33,744 nt of DNA from Deltaproteobacteria bacterium (GTDB lineage: Bacteria > Desulfobacterota > Desulfarculia > Adiutricales > Adiutricaceae): NCBI GenBank assembly GCA_031264015.1, contig JAISET010000085.1, forward strand, positions 1 to 33,744, given 5' to 3'. This document shows, piece after piece, positions 7,480 through 16,277 of the stretch. How positions within the stretch are numbered: position 1 is the first letter of the stretch; each line of letters starts with the position of its first letter. The notes below the pieces were generated by a model. The model made no database searches. It worked only from the letters and a program-made list of their open reading frames with translations, and was not told the DNA's origin. The position numbers and the translations under genes are program-made.

Positions 7480-8538
7480 CTAAACGTCGCTCGGGCGGGC
7501 GAGGAGCCTGGTCAGTTTCCCATAAAACCAGGGGCCCAGGGTGATGACCAGGATGAGGCGCATGGCCTGCATGGCCGTGATGAAGGGCAGGTCCGCCCCC
7601 GAGCTGGCGGCGATGATGGTCACGGCGTCCAGGCCGCCGGGACACGAGGCCAGGTAGGCGGTCAGGGGGTCGACGTCGATGTTTAGGGACATGAACCAGC
7701 CGAACAGGGCGCAGCCGAAAAACATGACCATGACGCCGGCAAACAAGCCCGGGATCATCCGGCCGATCAGCCGCAGACTCTCCCGGGTGAAGGACATGCC
7801 GATGCGCCAGCCCATCAAAGCGTAGCAGGGGTAGAGCAGCCAGGGAGGCAGGAAGACGGCGAAGTCGAGCCAGGACTTGGCCAGCCCCACGAAGATCATG
7901 GGCAGCAGCAGGTCGCCCCCGGGGACCACGGGGAGGACATAGGCGGCGGCCAGGCCCGCGGCCACGGCCAGGAGGGTGCACAGCATGTCGACCCAGAGGA
8001 CGTCGGGAAAGAAAGTCGGGGGGAGCGTCAGGCCGGTCTCGACCCGCATCAAAAGCCCCGAGACCAGGATGGCGGCCACCGATATCAGGAGGACTCTAAA
8101 ATACTGGGCGAAGGCCACCACCCGCATGTCGCCCCCGTGCTGGTCGGCGAGCATGACCATGACGGCGGCCCCTCCGGGGGAGAGGCACCAGAAGGCCGTC
8201 TCCTTGCGGACCAGGCGCAGCCGCAGGAGGATCAGGGACATCAGCGCCCCCAGGCAGACCGCCCAGAAGGTGCCGAAAAAGAGATAGGGCCAGGAGCCCG
8301 CCAGGACGGTCCAGAAGCCGGCCGTGAACCCCCTGGCCACCAGGGCGCCGATGACGCTCTTGGCGACCGGGAAGGACCAGTCGGGCACCCGGGGCGCCCG
8401 GCCCTTGACGGCCAGGAGGACCGCCGAGATCATCGGGCCCAGAAAGTTGAAGGCCGGGCAGCGGAGCGCCCCCAACAAGAGGGTCAGCGCCAGGGACAGC
8501 CCGGCCAGCAACAGCCAGTTGCTGATTTTCTCCCGCAA
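7480..8538 (-). CDS. AbrB-family integral membrane protein (PF05145 type)
   Basis: This 352-residue polytopic membrane protein is built from two similar halves. Each half has a FLGPMISAVLLA-like or LLLPMIFVGLAKS segment and a Gly-Gly motif: CLSPGGAAVMVMLADQHGGD in the first, SCPGGLDAVTIIAASSGADL in the second, followed by AMQAMRLILVITLGPW. This is the pattern of the AbrB duplication family, often annotated 'putative ammonia monooxygenase' or 'AbrB transporter'; its substrate is not established. Translation probably starts at TTG 8538, with a purine-rich GAAGAGAAGAG just upstream. It lies 12 bases after the fructose-bisphosphatase stop on the same strand, so the two are likely co-transcribed. 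Confidence 0.85.
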   Translation of the reverse strand: MREKISNWLLLAGLSLALTLLLGALRCPAFNFLGPMISAVLLAVKGRAPRVPDWSFPVAKSVIGALVARGFTAGFWTVLAGSWPYLFFGTFWAVCLGALMSLILLRLRLVRKETAFWCLSPGGAAVMVMLADQHGGDMRVVAFAQYFRVLLISVAAILVSGLLMRVETGLTLPPTFFPDVLWVDMLCTLLAVAAGLAAAYVLPVVPGGDLLLPMIFVGLAKSWLDFAVFLPPWLLYPCYALMGWRIGMSFTRESLRLIGRMIPGLFAGVMVMFFGCALFGWFMSLNIDVDPLTAYLASCPGGLDAVTIIAASSGADLPFITAMQAMRLILVITLGPWFYGKLTRLLARPSDV

Positions 8539-8550
8539 GCTCTTCTCTTC

Positions 8551-9588
8551 TCAGCCGTTCTTCTTCCAGGACCTCTTGCCCTGGACGAACTCCTGGTAGC
8601 ACAGGACGTCGTCGGGCGAGCCGATGATCAGGGGCACTCGCTGGTGGATGTAGTTGGGCTCGATGTCCAGGATGCGCTCGGAGCCGGTGCTGGCCATGCC
8701 GCCGGCCTGCTCGATCAGATAGGCCAGGGGGTTGGCCTCGCACATGAGCCGGAGCTTGCCCTTGGGCTTCAGGGGGTCCTTGAAGTCCGCCGGATAGAGG
8801 AAGATGCCGCCGTACAAAAGATTCCGATGGAAGTCGGCCACCAGGGAGCCGATGTAGCGGCTGGTGTAGCGGACGCCGTGGTCCTCGTAGCCGTGCTTGA
8901 TCCAGTCGATGTAGTCCCTGGTGCCCTCGTCCCAGTAGCCGTAGTTGCCCTCGTTGACGGAGTAGATCTTCCCCTTCCTGGGCGTCTTGATGTTGGGGTG
9001 GCTCAACAGAAACTCGCCGATGCTCGGGTCCAGGGTGAAACCGTTGACCCCCTGCCCGGTGGAGAAGACCAGCACGCAGGAGGAGCCGTAAATGATGTAG
9101 CCGGCCCCCACCTGGTTGACGCCGGGCTGCAGGGCGTCCTTCAAGGTGCTCTCGGAGTCGCCGGGCGTCTGCCGGCGGTAGATGGAGAAGATCGTCCCGA
9201 TGGAGACGTTGGCGTCGATGTTGGAGCTGCCGTCCAGGGGGTCGAAGTGGACTATGTAGTTGCCCTGGGGATACTGCCTGGGTATCTCGATGATGTCGGC
9301 CTCCTCCTCGGAGACCAGGGCGCAGACCTCCCCGGAGGCCGAGAGACGCCTTTTGACCGTGTTGTTGGCCAGCTCGTCGAGCTTCTGGACCTCCTCGCCC
9401 TGGACGTTGGTCATGCCCGCCCGTCCCAGGACGTCCACCAGGCCCGCCTTGCCCACGTCCCTCTGGATGATCTTGCAGGCGAGGACCATGGCCTGCAGGA
9501 GCCTCGTGAACGAGCCTGTGGCCCCCGGGCTCAGCTGCTGGTTTTGCAGAAAATGATTCGATATGGTGATGCCGATGTTTTCGCTCAT
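8551..9588 (-). CDS. fbp: Fructose-1,6-bisphosphatase, class I
   Basis: This 345-residue cytoplasmic enzyme removes the 1-phosphate from fructose 1,6-bisphosphate in gluconeogenesis. The metal and active-site signature FDPLDGSSNIDANVSIGTIF begins at residue 115, the acidic SEEEADI lies at 93-99, and substrate-binding segments YIGSLVADFHRNLLYGGIFLY and LMCEANPLAYLIEQAGG are intact. Length is normal for class I. I start at ATG 9588 because GGAGGAGG lies directly upstream (about 9592-9599); the frame is open further upstream but the extra sequence is low-complexity. Cys in LMCEANP replaces the usual Tyr, an ordinary substitution. Probably the first gene of a two-gene transcript with the AbrB-family gene. 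Confidence 0.95.
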   Translation of the reverse strand: MSENIGITISNHFLQNQQLSPGATGSFTRLLQAMVLACKIIQRDVGKAGLVDVLGRAGMTNVQGEEVQKLDELANNTVKRRLSASGEVCALVSEEEADIIEIPRQYPQGNYIVHFDPLDGSSNIDANVSIGTIFSIYRRQTPGDSESTLKDALQPGVNQVGAGYIIYGSSCVLVFSTGQGVNGFTLDPSIGEFLLSHPNIKTPRKGKIYSVNEGNYGYWDEGTRDYIDWIKHGYEDHGVRYTSRYIGSLVADFHRNLLYGGIFLYPADFKDPLKPKGKLRLMCEANPLAYLIEQAGGMASTGSERILDIEPNYIHQRVPLIIGSPDDVLCYQEFVQGKRSWKKNG

Positions 9589-10267
9589 GAGCCTCCTCCG
9601 TTGCGCCGGCCGGACCGCCCGCCCCCCACCGAACCGGGGGCCGCGGGCCTGTCCGGCCGAATGTCCGACCATGACTGATGTGTTTTCCGGCGTTAACCGC
9701 AAAAGATGAATTAATTGAAGTCGCGGAACCAAAACAAACCGACGGGCCGGCGGAAGACGCGGACGACGGGATGTCTTTCCGCCCAAGCCGGGCCGGAAAC
9801 ATCGGTCAGCCCCGGCGCCGGGCGGACGCGCCGGACCGACTGGCGTCGTCATGAACGTCCCCGCTGTTGTCAAGAGTCTTGAGGCTTCCGACGGACAAGT
9901 TGTCTCGGACGCCGCCGGGTCGCCCGCCCGGCTCCCGGCCATGCGGCCGCTTTTAATTTTTGTCTATTTTAGCACACTTTCAAGCGACCGGAACAGACTT
10001 GAAAACTGCCCCGCCCGGAAATTTTGCCGCGGCGAGGGACTCGGGGCGTCGGCGGCGCGACTGTGGGGGCGACTGGGGGGGCGACTGGGGGGGGGCGGTC
10101 CGGGCCCCGCCGTCATGCCTTGGCGGAGTTAAAATAACGAAAGAAGCATTTTAGAGATTTCTAAGTGTATAAAACAATAAATTGGTTTAATATAGACTTA
10201 AGTTAAGATTAAAATTAGTATGGCGCAACTATTGGAAATATGAAAAGAGACGACGGATCCAGACTAA
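9589..10267. other. Intergenic region upstream of fbp
   Basis: 9600-10130 is GC-rich with no recognisable gene on either strand. 10135-10260 is a sharp AT-rich island containing the palindrome TTAGA-GATT-TCTAA (10152-10165). The island could hold a distant minus-strand fbp promoter, but I cannot pick convincing -35/-10 boxes. A G-rich run (about 10064-10092, GACTGGGGGGGC-like repeats) is present. Confidence 0.4.
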
Positions 10268-10298
10268 TAAAAAAGGCGACTGTCAGAAGACAATCGCC
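10268..10298 (-). terminator. Rho-independent terminator of rpsU
   Basis: Read on the minus strand, GGCGATTGTC, loop TTCT, GACAGTCGCC and then TTTTTT forms a 10 bp stem (one G-T pair), a tetraloop and a U-run. It lies about 29 bases after the rpsU stop. Confidence 0.9.
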
Positions 10299-10326
10299 CT
10301 TGAAACAAGACATATTTTTGGCGCCG

Positions 10327-10554
10327 TCAACCCCGGGGAGTCCGGCGGGCGCGCCTGGCCATGGCTTTGCGCAGACGGCGCTTGGACTCGCGCTCCTTGC
10401 GTTTGCGACGTTCGCTGGGCTTCTCGTAAGCCTTTTTGCTCTTCAACTGCTTTAACAGTCCGTCGCGGGCAATCTTCCGCTTCAAAGCCTTGATGGCCTG
10501 CTCCACGTCGTTTTCGCGGACCGAGACCTCAATGCCTGTACTATTGCTGCTCAA
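10327..10554 (-). CDS. rpsU: 30S ribosomal protein S21
   Basis: This is a 75-residue basic protein with the S21 pattern: VSVRENDVEQAIKALKRKIA, then GLLKQL, YEKPSERRKRK and an Arg/Lys-rich tail. S21 binds the 30S platform near the 3' end of 16S rRNA and helps initiation. The likely start is TTG at 10554, with AGGTGAT six bases upstream; the conserved region begins about nine residues later, and no ATG is available in frame. It is monocistronic, with its own promoter and terminator, between two AT-rich islands. A non-ATG start may matter for the expression level of this ribosomal gene. Confidence 0.93.
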   Translation of the reverse strand: MSSNSTGIEVSVRENDVEQAIKALKRKIARDGLLKQLKSKKAYEKPSERRKRKERESKRRLRKAMARRARRTPRG

Positions 10555-10646
10555 GCTGTATCACCTGCCTGTCCGGCTCATATTCGCAAGGCGGAACGGC
10601 TTAACCAGCCTGGCAAGACCTTTCCCCGTATCCGAAGCCTAGGGGC

Positions 10647-10676
10647 AAGTTAGCAAAAAAAGGGGCTTGAAGTCAA
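10647..10676 (-). promoter_or_regulatory. rpsU promoter
   Basis: On the minus strand, TTGACT (10676-10671), an 18 bp spacer and TAACTT (10652-10647) give a sigma70-like promoter about 95 bases before the rpsU start codon. An A/T-run just upstream (10678-10686) may act as an UP-like element. Confidence 0.6.
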
Positions 10677-11589
10677 GTTTTTTTTCCTAACGCCCCCGGA
10701 CTGTCCCGTTACGAGACAAATTTTGGAAAAATTAATGTGCCGCTCGGACAATTATGTCTAAAAAGTTAGTTGCTGACATTTTAACTGTCTTAACATATTA
10801 AAAAAAATAATTTATAGATATTATAAGCATTAATAATGCTAACCAGACTATTTGTATTATGCTGAATACAGCCAAAACCTATCATAATAGAAACCGGCCA
10901 GAGAATTAGTCCCTTTGACAAAATTCCCCGCGTCCAGGCGGAAGGCGACGGCGGCCGGGTCCAATTCCGACGTCCCAGGACTTCCGTTTCCCGCCCTTGT
11001 CCCCGGCCGGGCCCCTCTCAAACTCGTCAAGCCCCCGCGGGAAGGCCGGACGTACGGGACAGGTCGCCCTCGGCTTGACGGGGAGCCCCCCGGCGGCGCC
11101 GGCGCGCCCGGCATCCGCGCGCGCCGCGGCGGTCGGAACGGTCGCGGGCGTCGGAGGCCTGACCATCCGCTCTCAGAAAATCCCGCCGGTCTCCCCCGGG
11201 AACTCGGGGGCGAGCCGGCCGCCGCGGACGCGTGTCTCGTCCGTCGTCGAGGCGGGCCCGAAACCGAAGCCTGTCGGCGCTGGCAGCGTCGCCATGAGAC
11301 CATCCGCGCATGCCGGCAGGAAAGGAAAAGTGTCATTTCAAAATAAAATTACGCCGTCAAAGATTTGCCGAGTTTCCAACAGTCGGACAAATCAAATAAA
11401 CGGTCCGTCGTCTGACTGTCTGCCTGACTGACTGACCAAACAGCTGGATGAATGAACGGCCGGACGACCGGCCCTCGAACCGACCAACAGGTGGTCGGCG
11501 ATGCGGACAGGCAAGCGGGGACGCGGGTTTTTCCAAACATTCCGCGCTCCCGATTTCCAAGGCCGGAAACTTAATCCCCGCCGAAAACT
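10677..11589. other. Long intergenic region between rpsU and engB
   Basis: 10730-10910 is AT-rich and without a gene. 10915-11340 is GC-rich with long frames on both strands, none resembling a known protein and none with a convincing start; I read them as noise. 11412-11435 is a run of six CTGA-type tetranucleotides. No terminator of engB is obvious. Confidence 0.45.
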
Positions 11590-12657
11590 CTAATCCTCGT
11601 CCCCGTCGCCGTCGCCCTCATAATCATCGTCGCCGTCATTATCGTCATCATTGCCGTCGCCGTCGCCGCCGTCATCGCCGCCGTCATCGTCGCCGTCATA
11701 GCCGTCGTCATCGGCGAGGTCGTCGTCCTCCAACGAGTCGGGACCGTTCCCAGCGGCCTCCCCGGCCATCTCCCCGACCAGGGACAGCAGGTGGGCCCTG
11801 GCTTTGGCGTACTCGTCCTCGGGGCCGGCGGGGGCTCCCTCGCCGGGGGACTTTTTGGCCGGCGCGGGCCCGGCCGCCGCCCGGTCGGCCGCCTCTTTCT
11901 CCGCCAGGGCCTGCCTGTCCAGGACCAGTTTGACGAGCTCCTCGCGCCCCTGGCCGGAGAGAGACGAGAAGGCCAGGGGGGGCGACGAGCCGCCCAGAAT
12001 TTTGGCGAGTCCGGAGAGGGCGGTCCTAACCTGGCCGGCGGGGATCTTGTCGGCCTTGGTGGCCACGACCAGATAGGGGACCCCCAGCTCCCCGAGCCAC
12101 CTGGCCAGGTTGCGCTCCTCGGCCCCGGCCTTGCGGCGGACGTCCGTCAGCAGAAGGGCCATCCTCCGGGGCCTGGCCGCCGTCAGATAGTCCGAGACCA
12201 TCTCCCGCCAGCTGTCGACCATGGCCTTGGGGGCGGCGGCGAAACCGTAGCCGGGCAGGTCCACCACGGTCATGGGGCCGGTTCCGGGCCGCCAGACGAC
12301 CCGGAAGAAGTTGACCAGCCTGGTGCGGCCCGGGGTGTTGCCCACCCTGGCCAGGGCCCTGCGGCCCAGCCAGCGGTTCAGCAGGGACGACTTCCCGCAG
12401 TTGGAGCGGCCCATGACCGCCACCTCCAGGCCCTCGGGCCCGGGGAACTGGGAGCGTCTGGCGGCGGACTTGACGAACTCGGCCTCGACCGCCGGGGGCG
12501 AGGTTATGGCGCCGGACGTCTTCCCGCCCGCGGTCGTCTTGCCCGAGGTCTTCTTGTCCGCGGTCGTCCCGCCCGGGGTCTTCTTGCCCGCCGTCTTTTT
12601 GTCGGGCGTCTTTTTTGCGGCGGTCATGCCGCCCGCTGTTTTTTTGCCCCCGGCCAT
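11590..12657 (-). CDS. engB: Ribosome-biogenesis GTPase EngB (YihA/YsxC) with long low-complexity tails
   Basis: The GTPase core (about residues 58-243) has all motifs: G1 GRSNCGKSS (83-91), G2 TPGRT, G3 DLPGYGF (133-139), G4 TKAD (200-203) and G5 SSLSG (231-235). EngB acts in 50S subunit assembly. The family is usually about 200 residues; this one has 355. About 50 N-terminal residues are built from KKT/GGKTS-like basic repeats, and about 110 C-terminal residues end in an almost pure Asp/Gly tail from roughly 313. Both tails are encoded by short-period repeats. Cys replaces the usual Val in SNVGKSS. The start ATG overlaps the aminotransferase stop (TGATG), so the genes are translationally coupled. 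Confidence 0.93.
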   Translation of the reverse strand: MAGGKKTAGGMTAAKKTPDKKTAGKKTPGGTTADKKTSGKTTAGGKTSGAITSPPAVEAEFVKSAARRSQFPGPEGLEVAVMGRSNCGKSSLLNRWLGRRALARVGNTPGRTRLVNFFRVVWRPGTGPMTVVDLPGYGFAAAPKAMVDSWREMVSDYLTAARPRRMALLLTDVRRKAGAEERNLARWLGELGVPYLVVATKADKIPAGQVRTALSGLAKILGGSSPPLAFSSLSGQGREELVKLVLDRQALAEKEAADRAAAGPAPAKKSPGEGAPAGPEDEYAKARAHLLSLVGEMAGEAAGNGPDSLEDDDLADDDGYDGDDDGGDDGGDGDGNDDDNDGDDDYEGDGDGDED

Positions 12658-13838
12658 CAGCCCCCCCGGCGTTTTTCAATGAAGGCCCCGAGCCTGGCCA
12701 GGCTCTCCTCGATGTTCTCCTCGCTGGTGGCGTAGGAGAACCTGAGGAAGCCCTCGGCCCCGGAGCCGAACTCCCGGCCCGGGGTCAGGCCCACCCCGGC
12801 CTCCTCGAGGATCTCGAAGACCAGGGCCTTGGAGTCGGGGTTCAGGTGGTCGGCCCTGGCCAGGACGTAGAAGGCCCCCTGGGGCTCCACCATGACGCCC
12901 AGGCCCAGCCTCCTGAGCCCGTCTATGAGCATCCTGCGCCTGCGGCCGTAGATGTCGCGCATCTTCTCGACCTCGGGCCAGGCGTTCAGCAAGGCGTGGG
13001 CCCCGGCCTTCTGGGCGGCGGCGTTGACGGAAATGAAAAAGTTCTGGGCCATGCTGCGCATCGGTCTGACCATGTCCGGGGGCAGCACCAGCCAGCCCAC
13101 CCGCCAGCCGGTCATGGCGAAGCACTTGGAGAGGCCCCCGACCACCACGGCGTTGTCGGTGTACTCGAGGATCGTGTGGTCGCGCTCGGGCAGGTAGCTG
13201 AGGCCGTGGTAGATCTCGTCGGAGACGACGAGGCGCCCCAGGCCGGCCAGGCCTTGGAGTCTCTCCGGCCCCAGCACGGCCCCGGTGGGGTTGCCGGGGG
13301 AGTTGATCAAAATGGCCTTGACGCCGCCGGGGACGTTCCCCTCGAGGTCGGCCGGGCAGAAGCGGAAGCCCTCGGACTCCCTGACCGGACTGTAGACGGG
13401 ACGGGCCCCGTAATAGCCGACGAAATTGGGGTAGCAGCTGTAGGTCGGGTTGGACATGAGGACGCCGTCCCCGGGCTCCAAAAGCGCCCCGAACAGCAGC
13501 AGCATGCCCGCGGACGTCCCCGGGCAGACCAGGAAGCGGTCCGGGTGCAGGTCCACCCCGTAGCGGGTCTTGTAGTGCCAGCTCAAAGCCTCCCGCAAAA
13601 CCGGGTCGCCCTGGGAGTGGGAGTACTTGAAGGCCCCCCCGGCCAGCGCCCGCCGCATGGCCTCGACGATCGGCTCGGGGGTGCGGAAGTCGGGCTCGCC
13701 GACCTCCATGTGGATGACTCTCCTGCCCGCGGCCTCGAGCCGCTGGGCCTCCTCCAGGACCTCCATGACCATGAAGGGGGTGACGCTCAGGGCCCTGTCG
13801 GTCATCTTTGTTTTGAACATATGATCGCCGCCGGTCAT
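12657..13838 (-). CDS. PLP-dependent class I/II aminotransferase
   Basis: This 393-residue fold-type I aminotransferase has HMEVGEPDF (43-51), the tetrad SPGNPTG (180-186), SDEIYHG (206-212) with the pyridine-binding Asp207, and GLSKCFAMTGWRVGW with the PLP lysine at 238. A C-terminal FLRFSYA supplies the carboxylate-binding arginine. It resembles aspartate/alanine/aromatic aminotransferases; the substrate cannot be fixed from sequence. Start options are ATG 13838 (GAGG five bases upstream, chosen), ATG 13820 and ATG 13805; conserved similarity begins near the last. It lies upstream of engB with overlapping stop and start. Confidence 0.88.
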   Translation of the reverse strand: MTGGDHMFKTKMTDRALSVTPFMVMEVLEEAQRLEAAGRRVIHMEVGEPDFRTPEPIVEAMRRALAGGAFKYSHSQGDPVLREALSWHYKTRYGVDLHPDRFLVCPGTSAGMLLLFGALLEPGDGVLMSNPTYSCYPNFVGYYGARPVYSPVRESEGFRFCPADLEGNVPGGVKAILINSPGNPTGAVLGPERLQGLAGLGRLVVSDEIYHGLSYLPERDHTILEYTDNAVVVGGLSKCFAMTGWRVGWLVLPPDMVRPMRSMAQNFFISVNAAAQKAGAHALLNAWPEVEKMRDIYGRRRRMLIDGLRRLGLGVMVEPQGAFYVLARADHLNPDSKALVFEILEEAGVGLTPGREFGSGAEGFLRFSYATSEENIEESLARLGAFIEKRRGG

Positions 13839-14124
13839 CGGCACCTCGCAGAATGACGGGATTTGGTGTGCGCGCGGAATGAGCAAGGGAAGACGGGCGG
13901 CCTTGGGCGGCTGAAAACCGCCGCCGACAGGGACGCCGGCAGGACATGAAAACGCCCGGCCCGGGGGCGCGGGACAAGACGCGGGGACGCCGGTCTTAAA
14001 CGGCGCCCCGGGACGGACATGTCGGACGCCGGGGGGCGTCGGACAAGAACGACAATCGACGGTCCTCGGCGCGCCGCGGGGCGGCCGGCCGCGTCAAATC
14101 CCGGGCGCGGGCGCCGCGGCGGTC

Positions 14125-14919
14125 TCAGTCGAACCCCAGGACCCGCCTGGCCTGCCTCTGGGCCTCGATGGCGATGGGCGTGTTGGGGGAGAGGTTGACC
14201 ACCTGCCCGTAGGCGTCGGCGGCCTCGTCGACACGGCCGGCCTTCTCGTAGGTCTGGGCCAGCAGGTAGAAGGCGTCGACATAGGCGGGGTTGAGCCTGA
14301 CGGCGTTCTGGAGGTAGTCGATGGCCTCCGAGGTGCGGCCGCCGGCGTCGTAGATGCGGGCTATCCTGTAGTAGGCGGGCGGGTACTGGGGGTTGAGGGC
14401 GACGATCTGGCGGTAGTAGGACTCGGCCTGGTCCATGGCCCCCTGGGCCTCGGCGAGACGCCCCAGGTTCAAAAGGGGCAGGTGCGAGTTGATGTAGGTG
14501 GGGTCGGCCAGACAGATCTCGAACTCCCGGCGGGCCAGCTCATGCTGGTTCTGCTCCATGTAGACCAGGCCCAGGTTGTTATGCACGTCCGTTTTGGTCG
14601 GATCCTGGGCCAGGGCGCCCTGCAGGTAGCCCAGGGCCTTGTCATAGTCGCCCCGGCTGAAGTAGGTCATGCCCAGGAGGGTCAGGATGTCCGGGTTGGT
14701 CGGGTCCAGGGCCTCGGCCCTGGAGAGCTGCACCAGGGCGCCCGCGAGCTCCCCCTGGCTCAGAAGCACCCGGCCCAGGTTGGTGAAGGCCACCACCTGC
14801 TGCTGGGTGGAGCCGGCCTGATAGTCCCGGGCGGCGGCCCCCCCGCCGCAGCCGGCCGCGATGAATAAGCTCGCCAGGAGCGCGAAAAGCGCCAGGGATA
14901 TTGTCAGTCGGCGGCCCAT
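14125..14919 (-). CDS. PilF/PilW-like TPR lipoprotein
   Basis: A 264-residue lipoprotein: signal peptide MGRRLTISLALFALLASLFI with lipobox AAGC (Cys24), then about six TPR units, including VAFTNLGRVLLSQGELAGAL, ILTLLGMTYFSRGDYDKALG, HNNLGLVYMEQNQHELARRE and YYRIARIYDAGGRTSEAIDY. Size and layout match PilF/PilW, the outer-membrane pilotin that helps PilQ secretin assembly in type IV pilus systems. No pilus genes lie nearby, so a more general TPR scaffold is possible. The ATG at 14919 has GGAGGTGG seven bases upstream. It follows hisG on the same strand after a 227 bp gap that contains a strong inverted repeat. Confidence 0.82.
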   Translation of the reverse strand: MGRRLTISLALFALLASLFIAAGCGGGAAARDYQAGSTQQQVVAFTNLGRVLLSQGELAGALVQLSRAEALDPTNPDILTLLGMTYFSRGDYDKALGYLQGALAQDPTKTDVHNNLGLVYMEQNQHELARREFEICLADPTYINSHLPLLNLGRLAEAQGAMDQAESYYRQIVALNPQYPPAYYRIARIYDAGGRTSEAIDYLQNAVRLNPAYVDAFYLLAQTYEKAGRVDEAADAYGQVVNLSPNTPIAIEAQRQARRVLGFD

Positions 14920-15057
14920 GACCCACCTCCGCGAAATATTAAAACAAGAGAAAGCCAAAAAAGAGCTGAAAAGAGCAAAAAAAATAAAACGACGTCCCGA
15001 CCGGCGCGCGGCCGCGACAACCAGGCGGGCCGGAGTTTGGGCGGGCCCGACTTTTTA

Positions 15058-15102
15058 GCGGGCCCGGACGGCGGCCCCGACAACAAGCGGGACCGGGCCC
15101 GC
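15058..15102. repeat. Perfect 10 bp GC inverted repeat between hisG and the TPR lipoprotein gene
   Basis: GCGGGCCCGG (15058-15067) and CCGGGCCCGC (15093-15102) are exact reverse complements around 25 bases. In minus-strand RNA the stem would be followed by UAAAAAG, not a U-run, so it is not a canonical terminator; T5 lies on the plus-strand side. It could still act as an mRNA-stabilising or attenuating hairpin. Confidence 0.6.
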
Positions 15103-15146
15103 CGGACAAACGGCCGGACGGCGAAAGCCCCCCGGATTTGACCGGC

Positions 15147-16277
15147 TTAGATGACCTTGTTCAGGGGGTACTCGATGATGCCCTCGGCGCCGTTCTCGCG
15201 CAGAAGGGGGATGAGCTCCCTGACCACCCTGGCGGAGACGACGGTCTCGACGCTCAGCCACTTCTGGTTGTACAGATGGGCCACGGTGGGGGCGTTGAGG
15301 CTGGGGAGCAGGCCGACTATGCGGCCGGCGTCGTCTTCCCTGACGTTCATTTTCAGGCCCACCAGGCCCTCGGCCTTGAGGGCGCCCTGCAGCAGAAGCG
15401 CCAGCTGGTCGATCTTGGCCTTTTTGAAGGGATTTTTCAGGGCCTCGGCGTTGGCGATGAACTCCGTGTGGGTGACCAGGATCTCGTCGATGATCTTCAG
15501 CCCGTGGGCCCGGATGGTGCTGCCCGTCTCCGTCACCTCGACCACGGCGTCGGCCAGGCCCGAGACCACCTTGGCCTCGGTGGCGCCCCAGGAGAACTCC
15601 ACGTCGACGTCGATGCCCCTCTCCTCGAACCAGCGCTGGGTCACCCCGGGCAGCTCGGTGGCCACCTTCTTGCCGGCCAGGTCGGAGGGCAGCCTGTAGG
15701 GCCCGTCGCCGGCCACGGCCAGCACCCAGCGGGCGCAGGCGGGCGTCGCCTTGGAATAGACGAGGTCGGCCACCACCTCGACGTCGCTCTGGTTCTCCAG
15801 GCGCCAGTCCTTGCCGGCCAGGCCGCAGTCCAGCACCCCCTGCTCCACGTAGCGGCTCATCTCCTGGGAGCGCGACAACGTGCACTCGATCTCCGGGTCG
15901 TCGATGCCCGGAAAATAGTTGCGGGAGCCTATGTTGACGCGCCAGCCGGAGCGGGCGAACAGCGAGAGGGTGTACTGCTCCAAAGACCCCTTGGGGAGGC
16001 CGAGCCTTAATATCCGGGGTCCGCCGGAGGTCCCGGGGACGACTTTCGGGGCGGCCGCCTTTTTGACGGCGCCCCCCGCCTTGACTGCCTTGTTGTCCTT
16101 GGCCGGGGCCTTGCCCTTGGCCGCGGTCTTGGCCGGCGCCTTGGTCGCGGTCCTGGCCGGGGCCTTGGCCGGGGCCTTGGCCGGGGCCGAAGTCCCGGCC
16201 CTCTCGTCGATCATGGCCTGGGCCTCGGCCCGACTTTCCCCGCCGGTCTTAGGAGGAAACATGACGTTCTTTTTCAT
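15147..16277 (-). CDS. hisG: ATP phosphoribosyltransferase, long form, with H1-like N-terminal tail
   Basis: HisG joins ATP and PRPP in the first step of histidine synthesis. The catalytic part starts at about residue 88 (LRLGLPKGSLEQYTLSLF) and includes GLAGKDW, GATEAKVVSGLADAVVEVTETG and the PRPP loop region around ETGSTIRAHGLKI. A C-terminal regulatory domain (about 300-376) marks the long form, which is feedback-inhibited by histidine and needs no HisZ. The first ~87 residues are extra: Ala/Lys/Pro repeats (APAKAPAKAPARTATKAPAK and more) like histone H1 tails. Starts are possible at ATG 16277, 16262 or 16214; only 16214 has a GAGG at suitable distance, and every option keeps the tail. It follows hisI after 118 bases. 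Confidence 0.93.
   Translation of the reverse strand: MKKNVMFPPKTGGESRAEAQAMIDERAGTSAPAKAPAKAPARTATKAPAKTAAKGKAPAKDNKAVKAGGAVKKAAAPKVVPGTSGGPRILRLGLPKGSLEQYTLSLFARSGWRVNIGSRNYFPGIDDPEIECTLSRSQEMSRYVEQGVLDCGLAGKDWRLENQSDVEVVADLVYSKATPACARWVLAVAGDGPYRLPSDLAGKKVATELPGVTQRWFEERGIDVDVEFSWGATEAKVVSGLADAVVEVTETGSTIRAHGLKIIDEILVTHTEFIANAEALKNPFKKAKIDQLALLLQGALKAEGLVGLKMNVREDDAGRIVGLLPSLNAPTVAHLYNQKWLSVETVVSARVVRELIPLLRENGAEGIIEYPLNKVI

Noticed and set aside
7263-7544. 93-residue plus-strand Glu/Lys/Ala-rich frame
   Set aside because: It overlaps the 3' end of the AbrB-family gene on the other strand, is low-complexity and has no ribosome binding site.
10857-11431. Several overlapping 86-159 residue frames on both strands
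   Set aside because: They have Arg/Pro/Gly-rich composition typical of non-coding high-GC DNA, with no motif and no convincing start.
16251-16270. AGGAGGAAACATG on the plus strand inside hisG, resembling a strong start site
   Set aside because: It is the reverse complement of hisG codons for a Pro-Pro-Lys stretch; the frame it opens has no recognisable protein and runs antisense through hisI.
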